Made by a program: the position numbers and the translations under genes. Under the pieces are notes generated by a model. The model ran no database searches and was not told the DNA's origin. It was given only the letters and a program-made list of their open reading frames with translations. From Anaspis maculata (Eukaryota > Arthropoda > Insecta > Coleoptera > Scraptiidae), in assembly GCA_949128115.1 (NCBI GenBank), contig OX421961.1:124685050-124749049 (forward strand): DNA of 64,000 nucleotides, written 5' to 3'. Shown here piece by piece: positions 12,499 through 25,200 of the stretch. The first letter of the stretch is position 1. Each line of letters begins with the position of its first letter.

Positions 12499-15352
12499 TA
12501 GTACAAGAAAGATAGATTTCAACCTCGGAAAAAATATGGACGTCCTGAAAATTTGATATTTTGTTCAGAATTGAGTGCTCTACAACATATCCAAAATCGC
12601 ACCCGGGGGTTTTGAGTTATTGGAGGGGGGGTAAAAAATTCCAGCTAAAAATGGAGGGGATGGGAACCGTCAATCCATTGGATGCAAATACATTATAGTT
12701 TGTCTTATCATATCCCGTTGATACCATTTTGGCACAAAAAGTGTCCATCATTGTTGAAGGGGAGTAGTGGGGGGGGCGAAGCTCTGCTAGATGGTCCATT
12801 TTGTTTTTCTGGCCATGTAGAGCCGATCACAACAAGTTTGGTATCTTTTCCGACTAAATTCAATCCCCTGAACTCGTATCCGATGTGTAAATTCGGATGA
12901 AAACAAGTTTGAACAAGTTAACTTGAGAAAACTTGTTTTTTCTTTGACAATTTTGACGATTTTTTTTTTACTATTGGAGGTGTTCATTTTTAGAAATTGT
13001 CCAGGGACTAGTGTTGCACGAGACGAGATCGAGACGAGATTTCACTCGATCTCGTCTCGATCTCGATTTATTTTCAAAACTTCAATCTCGTCTCGATCTC
13101 GTCTCGGCGATCAGAACAACAATCTCGATCTCGGCTCGAGAATCTCGATCTCGACTCGAGATTCTCGAGTTATTTTAGCATCTTCAATTACATTCACTAT
13201 AATTCAAATACCTACCTACAACTCTCTGTATTATCTATTTATATTGTTTGTACCTAGTCCAAGTGACCCATCATTTAGCATATTTTAGGTATTTTACCTG
13301 TTCGAACATCGAACTATCAGTGTTAGATGTGTCGGGCTGCACACGAGCGCCAAACCTATACTACTTTTCTATACAATAATACCTAATAATAACAATAACA
13401 TCGAAACACTTTCTTCCGTTTCATCTCATTCTGAAATTAAATTTTGGCTCGTCTCGCAATATTCTGAAGTATGATACCCACAACCGCGTGCTGGTCGTTC
13501 CGTCACTTCCGCCCTTGAATATAGCTATAGTATTGTGTTGAGCTTCATATCGTACCTCCCTGTAATAAAAATGTTGCCGACCATCGATATGACCGTACTT
13601 GCAATAAATCAACAGAGGAGAAAAAACAGCCATAGGTATCTAGTGAATGGCAGTATTCTTTTCACCCAACATGAAAGGCCCAAAAACTGGAACTATATAA
13701 GGATGGGCTACATTCCTGACATCATGTAGGTACTTCTGTTATGATCGTGAACTTTTAACAATGAACGTGAAATTTAGAAAAATGTTTATTAATAACTGAT
13801 AAGCTTGCTGTAAAAAAGTTCAGAGCGAAGGATGATTCATTTCGCAAAAATTAAAGTTTATTACGAAACATTACTAGCAAACATAAAATGATGAGACGGG
13901 TAGGTCTTGTTGTGAGATTTCAAAGTACAAGACCTTGATTTTTTTTGAAAAAAATCCCTAGAAAAGGATAATGTTCATCAAAAGACTGAAGGGAAATGAA
14001 ATAAACCCAATGAAAACTTTTTCAGTAATTTGAAAAAAAAATGAGGTCGAGAGTCGAGAATCGAGATTTTTCTCGGCGAGATTCTCGTATCGGCAGTCTT
14101 ATTCTCGTCTCGATCTCGAATCTCGTCGCCTTGATCTCGTCTCGATCTCGTCTCGAATCTCGAGGCGAGATCGAGACGAGATCGAGAATCGAGACGAGAT
14201 TCGTGCAACACTACCAGGGACCATTGGATTGAAGTGTATTCTCCATAAAAATCATCCACTCGATGTATAATTTTGTTTATCGAGTTTAAAAAATCAATTT
14301 GAACTTGAGCCGGCGCGGCGCGTCGTCTACTACTGACCAGAACACTACACCATGCACCTTTAAATGAAAACACCTCAAACTATTGAAGAAATAACAGCTT
14401 ATCTTTGAAAATTGGAGGATCTGTAGAGAATTGAATTCCCTATAACATAAACAAAATCGGCGTGAATCGCACTGCAGGGTTTCGAGTTATTTAAGGGGAG
14501 AGGTAACAGTTCATAGAGTATGAATCCTATCAAAGTGTTATCCTCCTCATCGAATAACTCAAAATCCTGCATTGCGATTCCATGGCGATCTTGTTTGTGT
14601 TATAGGGAATTCAGATCTCTACAGATCCTTCAATTTTCAAAGATGAGCTGTTATTCCTTCAATAGTTTGAGGTGTTTTCATATAAAGGTGCATGCTGTAG
14701 TGTTCTGGTCAGTAGTAGACGACGCGCCGCGCCGGCTCAAGTTCAAATCGATTTTTTAAACTCAAGAAACAAAATTATACATAGAGTGGATGATTTTTGT
14801 GGGGAATACACTTCATTTTAATGGTCCCTGAAAATTTTCTAAAAATGAACGCCTCCAACAGTAAAAAAAAATCGTCAAAATTGTCAAAGAAAAAACAAGT
14901 TTTCTCAAGTTAACTTGTTCAAACTTGTTTTCATCCGAATTTACACATCGGATACGAGTTCAGGGGATTGAATTTAGTCGGAAAAGATACCAAACTTGTC
15001 GTGATCGGTTCAACATGACCAGAAAAACAAAATGGACCACCTGGCAGAGCTTCGCCCCCCCACTACTCCCCTTCAACAATGATGGACACTTTTTGTGCCA
15101 AAATGGTATCAATGGGATATGATACGTCGAACTATAATGTATCAGCATCCAATGGATTCACGGGTTCCATCCCCTCCATGTTTACCTGCAATTTTTTACC
15201 CCCCCCTCCAATAACTCAAAACCCCCGGGTGCGATTTTTGGCGATTTTGGATATGTTGTAGAGCACTCAATTCTGAACAGAATATCAAATTTTCATGACG
15301 TCCATATTTATTCCGAGGTTTTGCCGATTTTTTCACTATTTTTCCTGTACTA
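12499..15352. repeat. foldback element split by a hAT-type MITE
   Basis: The left arm (12499-13000 plus 14222-14508) is complementary to the right arm (14525-15352). Anchors: TAGTACA at the tips; TAGAGCACTCAATTCTGAAC (right, 15259) with its complement at 12566-12585; GGGGGTTTTGAGTTATTGGA (12606); the ACTTGAGCCGGCGCGGCGCG block (14304) with its complement near 14726. The right arm at 14821-14835 preserves the uninterrupted form of the site into which the hAT-type MITE inserted on the left, so the foldback is older than that insertion. No coding capacity. Confidence 0.88.
13009..14213. mobile_element. hAT-type non-autonomous element, copy 1
   Basis: The 1205-bp element begins TAGTGTTGCACGA and ends TCGTGCAACACTA, flanked by a perfect 8-bp duplication CCAGGGAC (13001-13008 and 14214-14221). 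Eight-bp TSDs and short TIRs are hallmarks of hAT elements. Both subterminal regions (about 13020-13165 and 14041-14205) are dense arrays of short units such as GATCTCGTCTCG and CTCGAGA. The core has no transposase. Copy 2 at 53447-54637 is nearly identical, so transposition was recent relative to the host foldback. Confidence 0.92.
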
Positions 15353-15471
15353 ATACAGGTGTTCCACCAAAACAACCGACATATTTAGTTTAAGGGTAGA
15401 TGTACTTTCTCGAGACAAATCAGAATCTGCCTTCGAAATTTTCCTGACGTACCTCATATCCGATATACAGG

Positions 15472-15527
15472 GTGATTTATGTGTTCAACCGATAAGTTTG
15501 ATTCGCCATATGTCACGAATAGAAGGT
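15472..15527. repeat. solitary mariner-type end
   Basis: TA followed by CAGGGTGATTTATGTG, the same terminal word that opens several elements here. No facing partner was found, so it is probably a truncated copy interrupted by or abutting the SINE just downstream. Confidence 0.4.
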
Positions 15528-15716
15528 CGGAGCGGTCGTGGCCGAGTGGCATAGGTGTTGGCAAGCTGACCCACTCGCGCTGCGCTGTGTGGGTTCGAAT
15601 ACCGCTACATCCATGGATATTTGGTGCTGTCCCCGAGGTTGCATTGTAGAGCAGCTAATCGCTGAATGTCACCCCGTATAAAAAAGTCGAATTAATGAAT
15701 AAAAATAAATAAATAG
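15528..15716 (+). mobile_element. tRNA-derived SINE
   Basis: The head has an A-box-like TGGCCGAGTGGCATAGG (15539-15555) and a B box GGGTTCGAATACC (15590-15602), about the spacing of a tRNA with a long variable arm (Ser/Leu type). A non-tRNA body of about 80 bp follows, ending in an AT-rich tail of AATAAAAATAAATAAATA. The acceptor stem cannot pair, so it is not a functional tRNA gene. Internal pol III promoter, unrelated body and simple-repeat tail define a SINE; mobilisation by a LINE partner is assumed. Confidence 0.75.
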
Positions 15717-16426
15717 ATCAACAGAATCATATGATGACGTTGAAAAAATACAACGTCCCGATGCGTCAGGCAAAAACAATGAAAAACAGTGCGGGCTCCG
15801 GCATACTAAAACATAGACAGCGCGGCCACGGTGGTGATCAGACCCTGAAATGATTTTCTACCGCAGCGGCAAGTTGCAAGTTGCATCAGCGTGTAGCAGT
15901 CTGACGCATCAGGCAGAAGCAAAATGATTGCAGAAGCCAAAAATGTCATATCGACAGTAGAATAGCCGGCAAAACAGCAAGGAATGGTGAATTAGCATCA
16001 GGACGGCCAATGTTCATTTCAGTAATTGAAAGTCTTCAACTGGGTCACTACTCTTTTCTAGCTTCAAGCTTTCTACTGAAGCCATCATGGAAATGTACGG
16101 TATTATTATTCCAGGCTCTAAGCTCTAGGTTAGGTATACAGGCTCATATGGTGGGAGCCTATATAATGACTGGAGCTATATTATCTATGGATGCCCTCCG
16201 CTATTCTTGCGATATTCACTGCGGGGTATACAGGGTTGGCGGATGAGCCGCATACAGGGCCGTTCCTAGGGGTTTGAGCGCCCGTGTACAAAGCTTCTAG
16301 TCTGCGCCCCCCCTCCCACCTTTTTTCTATACTCGACTAAAAAGATGAAAGAATTCAGAATCCACTGTCACTGTTCTATTTCCTATTTTTTCACAAAAGT
16401 AATATAATAGCTGTATTACACTACAC
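15717..16426. other. no recognisable gene
   Basis: Contains GTAGCAGTCTGACGCATCAG (15893), nearly repeated at about 60787 as GTAGCAGTCTGAGGCATCAG, and at 16255-16300 a CAGGGCCGTTCCTAGGGG word that resembles the end of a hAT-type element. No coding sequence recognised. Confidence 0.4.
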
Positions 16427-16608
16427 CGAGGGGCAAACCGCTGGTCAAATTCTGTACACCAGACTTCCCCCTCGCGCCTCGTGAGGATTTCTCCCGGACT
16501 TCTTTCGGACTTCCTCGGACTTCCTCCGGACTTCCTCGGACTTTCCCCGGACTTCCCCTGGACTTCCTCCGGCATGTGCACCAGACTTCCCCAGCGGTTT
16601 GCCCCTCG
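16427..16608. mobile_element. 182-bp MITE, perfect 18-bp TIR and 8-bp TSD
   Basis: CGAGGGGCAAACCGCTGG (16427-16444) is perfectly inverted at 16591-16608, and both sides are flanked by CACTACAC (16419-16426 and 16609-16616). The interior is a run of imperfect 11-13 bp units of the type CGGACTTCCTC, with CACCAGACTTCCCC near each end. TSD length suggests the hAT (or P) superfamily. Perfect ends imply a recent insertion. The ORFs crossing it are low-complexity products of the minisatellite. Confidence 0.93.
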
Positions 16609-16616
16609 CACTACAC

Positions 16617-17154
16617 AATTTATTGAACAATCTGCCAAAATACTGTCAAAAAACAATGAAATTGATTGTTTAACTAACAGATTGTACAAGAAATTGTGTA
16701 GTGTAAGACAGCTTCAACAGACATGAATCTTACAAAAAACAACAATTCAGTGAATTAACTGGAAAAAAAAATTCATATCCAGGAATCCAGGATATCAATG
16801 AATCTTGGGTTTTCAAATACATTTCTGCATTTTTGCTGGGAATTTTTCGTCATCTTCCATGGATCACAAGTAAATATCTAACATTATACTTGTTAGGTAG
16901 AAGCTATCGCTTCTGGCGAATTAGAAGGATTCGCATTCGTCAGCGAAGAACGTTCGCAGAACGTTCGCGAAACGTTCGGTGACTCAGCCATTCGACACGG
17001 AAGGTTCAGTTCGAACCAAAAACCAAATGAGCGTACTACGAGGAATTGGACCATTCCTTCGCATTCTGTTTATTTTCCTCATCTGGGGCGGAGCTGGCTA
17101 CCATAGTTACCGTTGTCCGTGATTGTCTTTGTTTTGTGATACGGTTTTCCACGA
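16617..17154. other. no recognisable gene
   Basis: Unassigned DNA. A short run of CGTTCGC/ACGTTCG words at about 16945-16980 is a small imperfect repeat. Confidence 0.5.
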
Positions 17155-17400
17155 TTAAAGCTTAGTTTATAGTAGGCGCAAGCGGATACGGAACCGCATG
17201 CGGTTACGCAAACGGTAACGTAAGAAAAACCGATAGTTTATAGTGAACGCTTTCAGAGGCGCACCTATGATTCCTTCTTAACGACGCAGGCGTGCGTCAG
17301 TGGGAGCGTTCACTATAAACTAGCGGTTTTGCTTACGCTACCGTTTGCGTAACCGTATGAGGTTCCGTATCCGCTTGTTTCGACTATGAACTGAGCTTAA
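17155..17400. mobile_element. hairpin MITE, about 100-bp arms
   Basis: TTAAAGCTTAGTTTATAGT at the left matches the complement of ACTATGAACTGAGCTTAA at the right. Inside, CAAGCGGATACGGAACC and GGTTACGCAAACGGTA are mirrored at 17330-17376, and AGTTTATAGTGAACGC pairs across the centre. No coding capacity. Confidence 0.85.
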
Positions 17401-17408
17401 CAACGGAG

Positions 17409-17689
17409 AATAGACCATTTCCGCATGACGTCACACGCACGTGTCGAACGGCTGATTCGGGGCAACGTCAACATGATGTCAACTATACGTGCCAGTTGTC
17501 AAAACTTTTTGACTCCAGTGACTTTCACACACCGACATCGACTGCCAAATTGACACACTACCAGTCTGACTGACGCACATGACTGACGTAGCCCACGTGC
17601 CCCGTGGCAGATAGCGCAAATCTGACTGACGTTGCCCCGAATCAGCTGTTGAAGACGGAGCTACGTGACGTCAGTAGAAATGGTCTATT
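17409..17689. mobile_element. 281-bp MITE with about 65-bp TIRs
   Basis: AATAGACCATTTC..CATGACGTCA at the left is inverted at the right end (TGACGTCA..GAAATGGTCTATT). The inner halves of the arms contain CTGATTCGGGGCAACGTCA (17452-17470) and its complement (17627-17645). The centre carries several GACTGAC/GTCAGTC words. It lies 8 bp from the preceding hairpin MITE. Confidence 0.85.
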
Positions 17690-17829
17690 GTTTCGTATTG
17701 GTCTAACTGGTTTTCGCATCGAATTTTCGGCATTAGACCAAAGTTACTGAAATATATCAAAAAAACATAGAAGCAACAAGAACTTTTGTGCTTCGAGAAT
17801 ATTCAGGAAATACGAATCAGGACCTCACA
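17690..17829. other. short unassigned spacer
   Basis: No feature recognised. Confidence 0.4.
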
Positions 17830-18614
17830 GAATTAGTCCAGTCAAATTAGGTTTTAATCTTGCATAAAATCATAGGGTTCCATTTTTTCAGGAATGTGTA
17901 GAGGGTGGTCTCCTGAACAACACCTATTAAAGTCTCTTCGATTTTAGGCGCCGCCGGGCGGTAAAGGGGGTGACAAATGTCACTTTGGTCAGTTTTCACC
18001 GTTTATCTCGGAAACGGTGCGTCACACAGAAATTTTATACGGATCTAAATTGAAGCTGATGAAATTCTCTTGAAAATGATGTATCCACTTAAGTGTTACC
18101 GATTTTGGGATATGAGCCGTTGAATATAAAAATGGAATTATGAATAAGGACACTGTCTGGTGCCAAAGGGGCCTTGGTCTTGATTGGAAGAAAGTAAAAT
18201 TGATCCGAAGTTTTCTCGAAAGTTATCGACTAGTGAGTTAGAAGAGGAACCTTGACGAAATACTTGAACGGCTCTACCACTTTTTTGAAAAATTTTCATT
18301 TTCAACGGCTCATATCTCAAAATCGATAACACTTAGGTAAAACGTGGATACATCATTTGGAAGGGAATTTCATCAGCTTTAATTTTGATTGGTATAAAAT
18401 TTCTGTGAGATGCACCGTTTTCGAGATAAACGGCAAAAACTGACAAAACTGACATTTGTCACCCCCTCCCCCTCCCTGCAGCGCCTAAAATCGAAGGGAC
18501 TTTATTAGGCGTTGTTCAGGGACCCACCCTCTACACATTCCTGAAGAAATTGGAGCCCTATGATCTAATGCACGACTGGCCGCCACTTTGGGCTAATTTG
18601 ACTGGACTAAATTC
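17830..18614. repeat. 785-bp foldback with about 300-bp arms
   Basis: Tips GAATTAGTCCAGTCAAATTA and its near-complement at 18594-18614. Other anchors: CAGGAATGTGTAGAGGGTGG (17890) with its complement near 18528-18545; GACAAATGTCA (17971) and TGACATTTGTC (18449-18459); CATATCTCAAAATCGATAAC (18310) facing ACCGATTTTGGGATATGAGC (18098). The spacer is about 165 bp and there is no coding sequence. Confidence 0.85.
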
Positions 18615-18706
18615 TTGTGCGGATGGGATATAATTATGTCGACCACCTAAAAGCGAAGAAAATAGCAATCACATTTTGTATATGTACATTTCAAATTAGT
18701 ACAGTA

Positions 18707-18760
18707 CACTGACTGGCATGCAAAATTATCGCAACACCGAAATGTTGCTTGAGTTTGAGG
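18707..18760. repeat. possible solitary Tc1-like end
   Basis: TA followed by CACTGACTGGCATGCAAAAT and ATCGCAACACCGAA resembles Tc1-family termini that include a TATCGCAACAC-type subterminal word. No facing end was found before the Tc1 element at 19474. Confidence 0.35.
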
Positions 18761-18929
18761 TCAGTTTTTTCAGACTATTTATCTGATTTGAGTTCTCCTG
18801 AGTGAGAAGGTGCAACTCTACCGCAATAAGACTGAAGTGTCGGAAATAGTCAACTTTGGCTACTTATTTACCAAGTGTGAAATGGATGTTTTTTTTCTTA
18901 TCTTTGAAGCCGCGTATAGAGAGTAAGTA

Positions 18930-19060
18930 CGGGGTGTTTATAAAAGACTGTGATCGCGGCAGGCTTGGGTCAGGCCGAAAAACGTAGTAACAGGCGCAAT
19001 TGTAGTGATCGAGAGGGGATTCCAAAGGCGATGCGATCACAGACGTTTATAAACACCCGG
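18930..19060. mobile_element. 131-bp hairpin MITE flanked by TA
   Basis: The left end CGGGGTGTTTATAAAAG and the right end TTTATAAACACCCGG are inverted, as are CTGTGATCGC and GCGATCACAG. TA dinucleotides flank both sides, as expected of Tc1/mariner-type target sites. Confidence 0.85.
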
Positions 19061-19473
19061 TATATAAAAGCTGGAACATCGCAATTTGGTCAGGATGTGC
19101 CCTCGGCTGTGCCTCTGTCTTTTTTCAACATTTCTATTCTTCTTCCATCCATCTATATTCTTCGATGATCTTCAACCAACACATAATCTTATCAACTTGA
19201 AGCCCAATTGCCATGGAGTCTTCTAGCGCTGATTTAACTTCCCCAACTGTAGTTCGAGCCAGCCCCCATGATGTGACTCTTGCTTTTGACTGCCCTACTG
19301 GGCTCTCGTGTGCTTTTTTCGAAGGTTTTGAGACTTGATAATAAGAACCAATATTGTCTTTTTATTGTGTTCATCAGAGATCAGAGCCTTATTGAACCCC
19401 ATTGTGTCCACATTTTATCTTGAAGTCCTGCTGCGTTCTCTTGTGTCTTTGAATGACTTTCGGAAATCTTATA
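19061..19473. other. no recognisable gene
   Basis: Nothing supported. Confidence 0.5.
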
Positions 19474-21405
19474 CAATGGTCAATGAGGGACAAAAAAAGT
19501 GGCGCACCTAAAATTTTCCTCGAGTTTGATGAATGGTAACTTCCGAACGTGCGAATGGATTTTGATAATTCTTTTTCTCTCAATAGAAAAATTCTTCCTG
19601 AATACTTTTGTTATTCATTTTCAAATTCTTTCAACCCTGACTGAAATACACAGTGTTCTACGTATGCGTATTTTTCAGTGACTTTCAAAACACTCTGTAG
19701 AATGTACTAGTAAAGACAAAATGTACAATCTAACGTTACCTTCCAGCCTTCTGTTTTCTTGACAATATTCTCTTAATTTTACTCTTTCACCTTTATTATT
19801 GCGAAAGATACTGTTTTTTTTTCAATTTACATTTGCATTTTGAAGAAGAATTCAATAGCGGAACTGAGTTTCATTTACAAATTTTAGAATCAAACAATTT
19901 CATAAATAATTTAATAACGGGTATTTCTCCTTCTAGCCTTAATCAAGGTCTCTAGGTGCCTCGACATGCTTTGTATTAGTTCACTAATATCTTCTTGGGG
20001 AATGTTATCCCATTTTTCTATGAACGCAGCTGAGAGCTCCTTGAGATTATCAGGGGCAGGATTGCGACTTCTTACACGTCTACCTAACTGATCCCATAGG
20101 TGCTCTATCGGGTTCATATCGGGGCTTATAGCTGGCCAGGGTAGTCGTTCTGTGCCAGCCTCGTCCAGATAATCAGTCACAATGCGAGCAACATGTGGTG
20201 TGGCATTATCTTGCATAACAATGGAACCATCACCGATAAGAGGTACAGTGGAAAGAAGATGTTGTTCCAGTACTTGAATAAATCCTACTGTGTTCAAAGA
20301 ATTTCGTGGGTAGCACGCAAAGTTCGGTACGAGTTTCCAGTGGGATGCCAGCCTACACCATAACGGATCCACCTTGAAAGCTTATCTTCTCTTCAAACAT
20401 TTCCTGTTGATAGGTACCTTTCACCAGTTCTTCTCCAGATTCTTTGTCGACCATCGAAGAATCGTAGACAGAATCGAGATTCGTCGGAAAATAAAACTTC
20501 AGATCACTGCTGAACGTCCCAATTTTCACGTTGACGAGCAAATTCCAACCGTGCTACGCGATGACGTCGAAGCAGTTTCGGTGCCGTTTCCGGTCTTCTT
20601 GCCTGTAAGTAAGTTGACTTCTTTCAACCTTCTGTGAACTGTTTTCACGCTGACGTTTGTTTGCCGTACTTATCTTAAGCGACTGTTGGTCGTAACAGCA
20701 GTCTGGAATCGATTCCTCAAGGTCTGGATCTGGAGTACAATAAAATGATCATCAGCACCTGTTGTAGACTTGGGACGACCAGATCCAACTTTTCATTCAC
20801 ACCGTCCAGTTTCCCGAAATCTTCTGATTGCTCTTCTAACCGTACTTTCTGGCAAATTCAAAGAACGTGCTGCATGCATACCTTTGACTTCTGCTGTCGT
20901 CTACAAGAGCCATTATTTGGCGACTTACTCCGCACTTATTTTCCTAGATATTATTGAACTGGTAATTTATTATGACGTTAGCTATGACATTTTTTTAAAA
21001 GTACACAGCCCACCCTTCAGTTTCCATTGCCTACTTCAGCTCAGCTTTGGTATCTTCATTTTAACGTGTATCTTCGTCAAGAATAGAGGTAGGACAGTGA
21101 AACTAAAAGGATTGGGAAGAATAAGCTGGAATATAACGTTAGACTCAATATTTTGACATTACTATTGCACTCTACAGAATGTTTTGAAAATCATTTAAAA
21201 AAATACCCATACGTAGAGCACCCTGTATTTTGGTCAGAGTTGGGAACATTCGAAAATGTTTAACACAGCAGTATTAAAGATGAATCCTTTTATTACCGGG
21301 AAAAAAAATATCAGAATCCATCTGCACATTCAAAAGGTACCATGCCTCAGACTTGAGGAAAATTTTGGGTGCGCCACTTTTTTGTCCCTCAGTGAAAGTC
21401 CTCAG
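19474..21405 (-). mobile_element. decayed Tc1-like transposon with long TIRs
   Basis: The element is about 1.93 kb between TA dinucleotides (19472-19473, 21406-21407). The TIRs are roughly 330 bp (about 19474-19802 and 21070-21405). Both read GAGGGACAAAAAAGTGGCGCACC-like near the tips, then shared blocks AATTTTCCTC, CTACGTATG.GTATTTTT and TCTAACGTTA. Arms differ by many substitutions and small indels. It encodes a broken transposase on the minus strand and is probably immobile. TIRs this long are at the upper range of the family. Confidence 0.9.
19911..20965 (-). pseudogene. Tc1-like DD34E transposase, frameshifted
   Basis: The enzyme would cut and paste the surrounding element through a DDE catalytic core. 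The C-terminal 153-residue open stretch (19911-20372) contains MQDNATPH (second Asp) and SPDMNPIEHLW (Glu) with 34 residues between them, the DD34E spacing of the Tc1 family. Upstream, another frame (20353-20541) ends in GGSVMV, the conserved strand normally continued by VWG. Around 20770-20800 the minus strand reads GSGRPKST, the linker after the paired-like DNA-binding domain, and an HTH-like LNLPESTVRRAIRRFRETG can be pieced together near 20800-20870. Several frame changes and stops separate these blocks, so it is a pseudogene. Confidence 0.9.
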
Positions 21406-22139
21406 TATATAAGCCTCGTCGTGTCTTCCTGTTTTGATCAGACTTACGACCATAAAAAGCCCCTTAGTACTTTATTGTGTTATTATTTATAGCCGCACTG
21501 AGCCCTTTCTCACGATTTTTGTCACGAGGAACCAAATTAGGTGGAAAGAAACGCGAGTGGGGCAGTCAGGCACATTGGTGCACGCAGTCTCAAAAACCCA
21601 GGTTGGTTTTACATTCTCAACAGCAAAAGGAAATTGAGAACAAAATTTTGTAAGAACCAGCTACCTCTTGTCTGAAAGAAATTGATGGAAATCTATTCAG
21701 GAGATAACAGTTGGAAAACTTGCAGTTTTTCCAGAGAAGACAACTCGAAAACCGTAGGTCAAAGATTTTCCCTGCGAAAATTATTTAAATCTTTTCTAAA
21801 ACTTTTATTTCCAGCATGTCTGCCCATACAATGAACATTTCTTGGGGCTCATCGCATATCGAAGTTAGCACTATAGGTGCAGTTTTTTCAAATTGACGGA
21901 ATGAACAAATTCCATTTTGAAAAAATTACCGTCGGAGAACCAAAGCCGTGTAGATTTTGAGAATAAGTCTAAACGACGCCCAATCTAATCTACTTTCGAT
22001 ATCAGTTGAAATTATAAAAAAAAGTCGATCCCTGAGCAGGAATGAATTTTTAAGTGGAGTCCTACATCAAAATCGAGTCGTTATAGTCGACGGGCGACGG
22101 GAGAATGGTGGAAAACTGCAACTGCAGACTTGATTTGAC
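21406..22139. other. no recognisable gene
   Basis: Unassigned; no repeat arms or conserved ORF recognised. Confidence 0.45.
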
Positions 22140-22220
22140 TTTTTTGTTGTGTTGCTCCCTGCCAAATTAAATTTAAGGAACATAATATCATAAATACAAA
22201 GAAAGAAAAAGAAAAGCATG

Positions 22221-25200
22221 CTAAAGAAAAGAAAAAATCTCGTCCAAATTATCTGTCAGCGGTGATGTGCCTAGGACGCTGATGGCGTTTCCACGTTGGA
22301 TCGTGAGGCTGATTCGCTGCATCACAAAGGAGCTTGATTTATGGGATGGTGACTCTTCTGACAGCAACTTTTTAATGTCGTTGAAAATTGCTTTTGTGTC
22401 AGGGCTCCAAGGTCCCAAAGTTTTAACAGCAATACCAGCGAACTCGTGGTCCTTCTTGATTTTGGCATACTTCTTGTGCTACAGTTGCTCTGCTGACTGT
22501 GCAGCGTAACCAGAATTTAAACAACTTCCATGTACGTGTGTTGGAGCAGCCGTGTCAACACAGGTGACATCCCACACCAATGCTCTGCCTCTCTTCCATG
22601 GAATTAGGGACATTCCACCTGGACGCTTCCCGTCGTCTCGGAACAGACCATTGGGTTCCAAAAAACATGGAATTTTCACCGATGCCAGAGTTCGTTTCAA
22701 GAGACTGTTCAGAGCATTGTGCCAGTAAAGTCTTCCCGCGCTTCGCTGACAGGACAGACCATGATGTCCAATCTTGTCTACCGTGGCTCCACACACGCAT
22801 GTATGCGGTTGGCAGATTTCAATGCGGCTTCTTAAGGCTATTGCTATTTGAAGACTTTGCTTGTCTAGCAGCGTTCCGAGATTGGAAGATGGTAAAGCAT
22901 TCAACCATGCGCCAGATTCAGGTTGAGCAACTGCAAGCAGAATGGCTTTGTCGGGTCCATCGTTGGCAGTGGATAGTAAGGTATTGTAAATGTTTCTTGC
23001 CGTAACCATGTCCCAGCTCTTTTGAGAGGATGGGTTATTGGGTGTTGATGTCCCCGGGTTTGCCATGTTCCATTTATGAAGTGCCTCTAAATAACATTCA
23101 ACCTCAAAATCTCTCAGAGATGGATTGATAATTGTACCAATGAGAGTTGAACTGCTATTTACTGAAGCAAGGAAAGCAGGAAGGGCTACCTCTTCCATCG
23201 ATCGAATGCCTAAGCCACCCAAGTTTACAGGCAGAGACAACTGTCGCCAACCGTTGGAAAAAATTCTGATGTTTAACATTTTTTCCAGTGTAATTTTCAA
23301 TAAGTTGTCGAAAGGTTCACATAAATTTTCAAAATTGCAAAAAGGACAGCTTCGTAAGAAATAATTCAATTTAGGAGACCAGTAGCAGTTTTTCAATAGA
23401 AAGAAAGCCGTATGAGGATTCAGAGAATGAAGATTCTCCGTTAAAATTGAGATTTTTTTCAAGAGATTGGTAGCAACACCCGAGAAAGAGTTTTCTGTCA
23501 AAGATCCACCGAGAAATAAGAGATGATCATCGGTAGTGTTAACTATACCAGGAGACAGCGTAGCGAACTCGTTTATGATTTGAGTTTTGTCAACACCAAC
23601 CAGATTCTTGCAGAAATATAATTCACATTTGTTGAAGTTCAGTTGAAGACCAATTTTTTCGAAATTTTCAATTATGGAAGACAAATCACTTATAAAACTG
23701 CTTCTTTAGTGCCACACAGTAAACCGTCATCTAAATACCAAACGTTTAATTCGGATTTGAGATTAGTGATGTAAGATTGGATGCACAAACTAAAAACAGC
23801 TGGCCCTAAAGGGTCGCCTTGTTGGCAACCAACAACGGAATGTAAATTGAAATCTTGATATAAAAGGTTTGTAGAAGAAAAATAACACTGATATATGTAT
23901 GGATAAATGTCCGGAACCTTTTCTTTGACATGAAAAAACATCGTGTCCCTTTCCACCGTATTGAAAGCGTTCTTAACATCAATTTTTAAAAGGATCTCTG
24001 CCGAGGAACTTTTAGAAAGAAAAGTTCTTGCAGCATGTACAGATGCTTCACATCCACTTTTGACACCAAAACCTAGCTGGTGGGATAAAAAAAACTGTGA
24101 TAATTTTGGTGCTATTCGAAAGCAACATAATTTTGAAACTAGGCGTCTAAAAGTGCATTCTACAGCTATTGGACGTATACCTCCATTCTTTTTCTTCAGA
24201 GCGCATAAAGATGCTCCATATAAAAAAAGTATGATGAACTCATCAACTTTTCCGGAAAGCATAAAATTACAAAGACGAGTAATTTGGTATGAAAGACGTT
24301 TCGCAGCTTCACCAACAGAGTAACCTAAAAGGTCCTTCAAATGCTGAGGGCTAATCCCGTCGAACCCAGCAGAAGAACCATTTGGAAAAGACTTCACAGC
24401 CTTCAAAACATCATCTTCTGTCACTAAAATCTGGGTGCAATCTTCATCGGGAGATTGAGGGAGCCGTAATTGTCGAGATGGTTCTGGATGTTTCTTCTTG
24501 AGCTCTCCGATAGTGTGTTGGTCATTGCGAGCAAATTCGTCGTCCGATGACAAAATGCGAAAAGCGCCTCGGATATTTCCATCGTTTATTTTACTTTCTG
24601 CTGATCTGAATTTTGCAGACTTTGCTTGGTTTTTGTCTTTTTCTTTTTTATGATTTTTGATGGTAGTATTTTCCATTACCAAACTGTGATTTTTAATGTT
24701 GTTCTTTATTTTACTTGTTAATGAAGTTCGTTCCGATGTTGACTTATTAAAAACGTGGAGTGTTTTATACGAAAATAAAAATAGGTCTTTCCATGAGGCT
24801 TCGTTGTTGGAAGAAACACAAGAATCGATTACAGATGTCAGTTTGTCGGCTACAGTGATTCTAGCTCCACGGGGAATCCTCTTCAAGATAGGGCGATTGG
24901 TTTTCAACCCCTTCAGTACATCAGAGAAGGGGGAATCAGGAACCGACTTCGGAAGGGATAGGTCACCTGAACTATCACCCTTGTGGCATTTTGACATATG
25001 AATTTTCAAACCATTTTTACTTTTGAAAGTCTTGGGGATTTCGCATAGTTCACACGTTGCAGCCAAAGAGGGAATTTTTGTCAGCACCACTGGATCATTG
25101 TCTTCGAGAAAATCACTGTCCGAGTCTGAGTATTTATACTTTGGACGGAAATATCTTCCTAATCTTGACTTGACTGCAGCGTTCCCATTTGACGTTGTTT

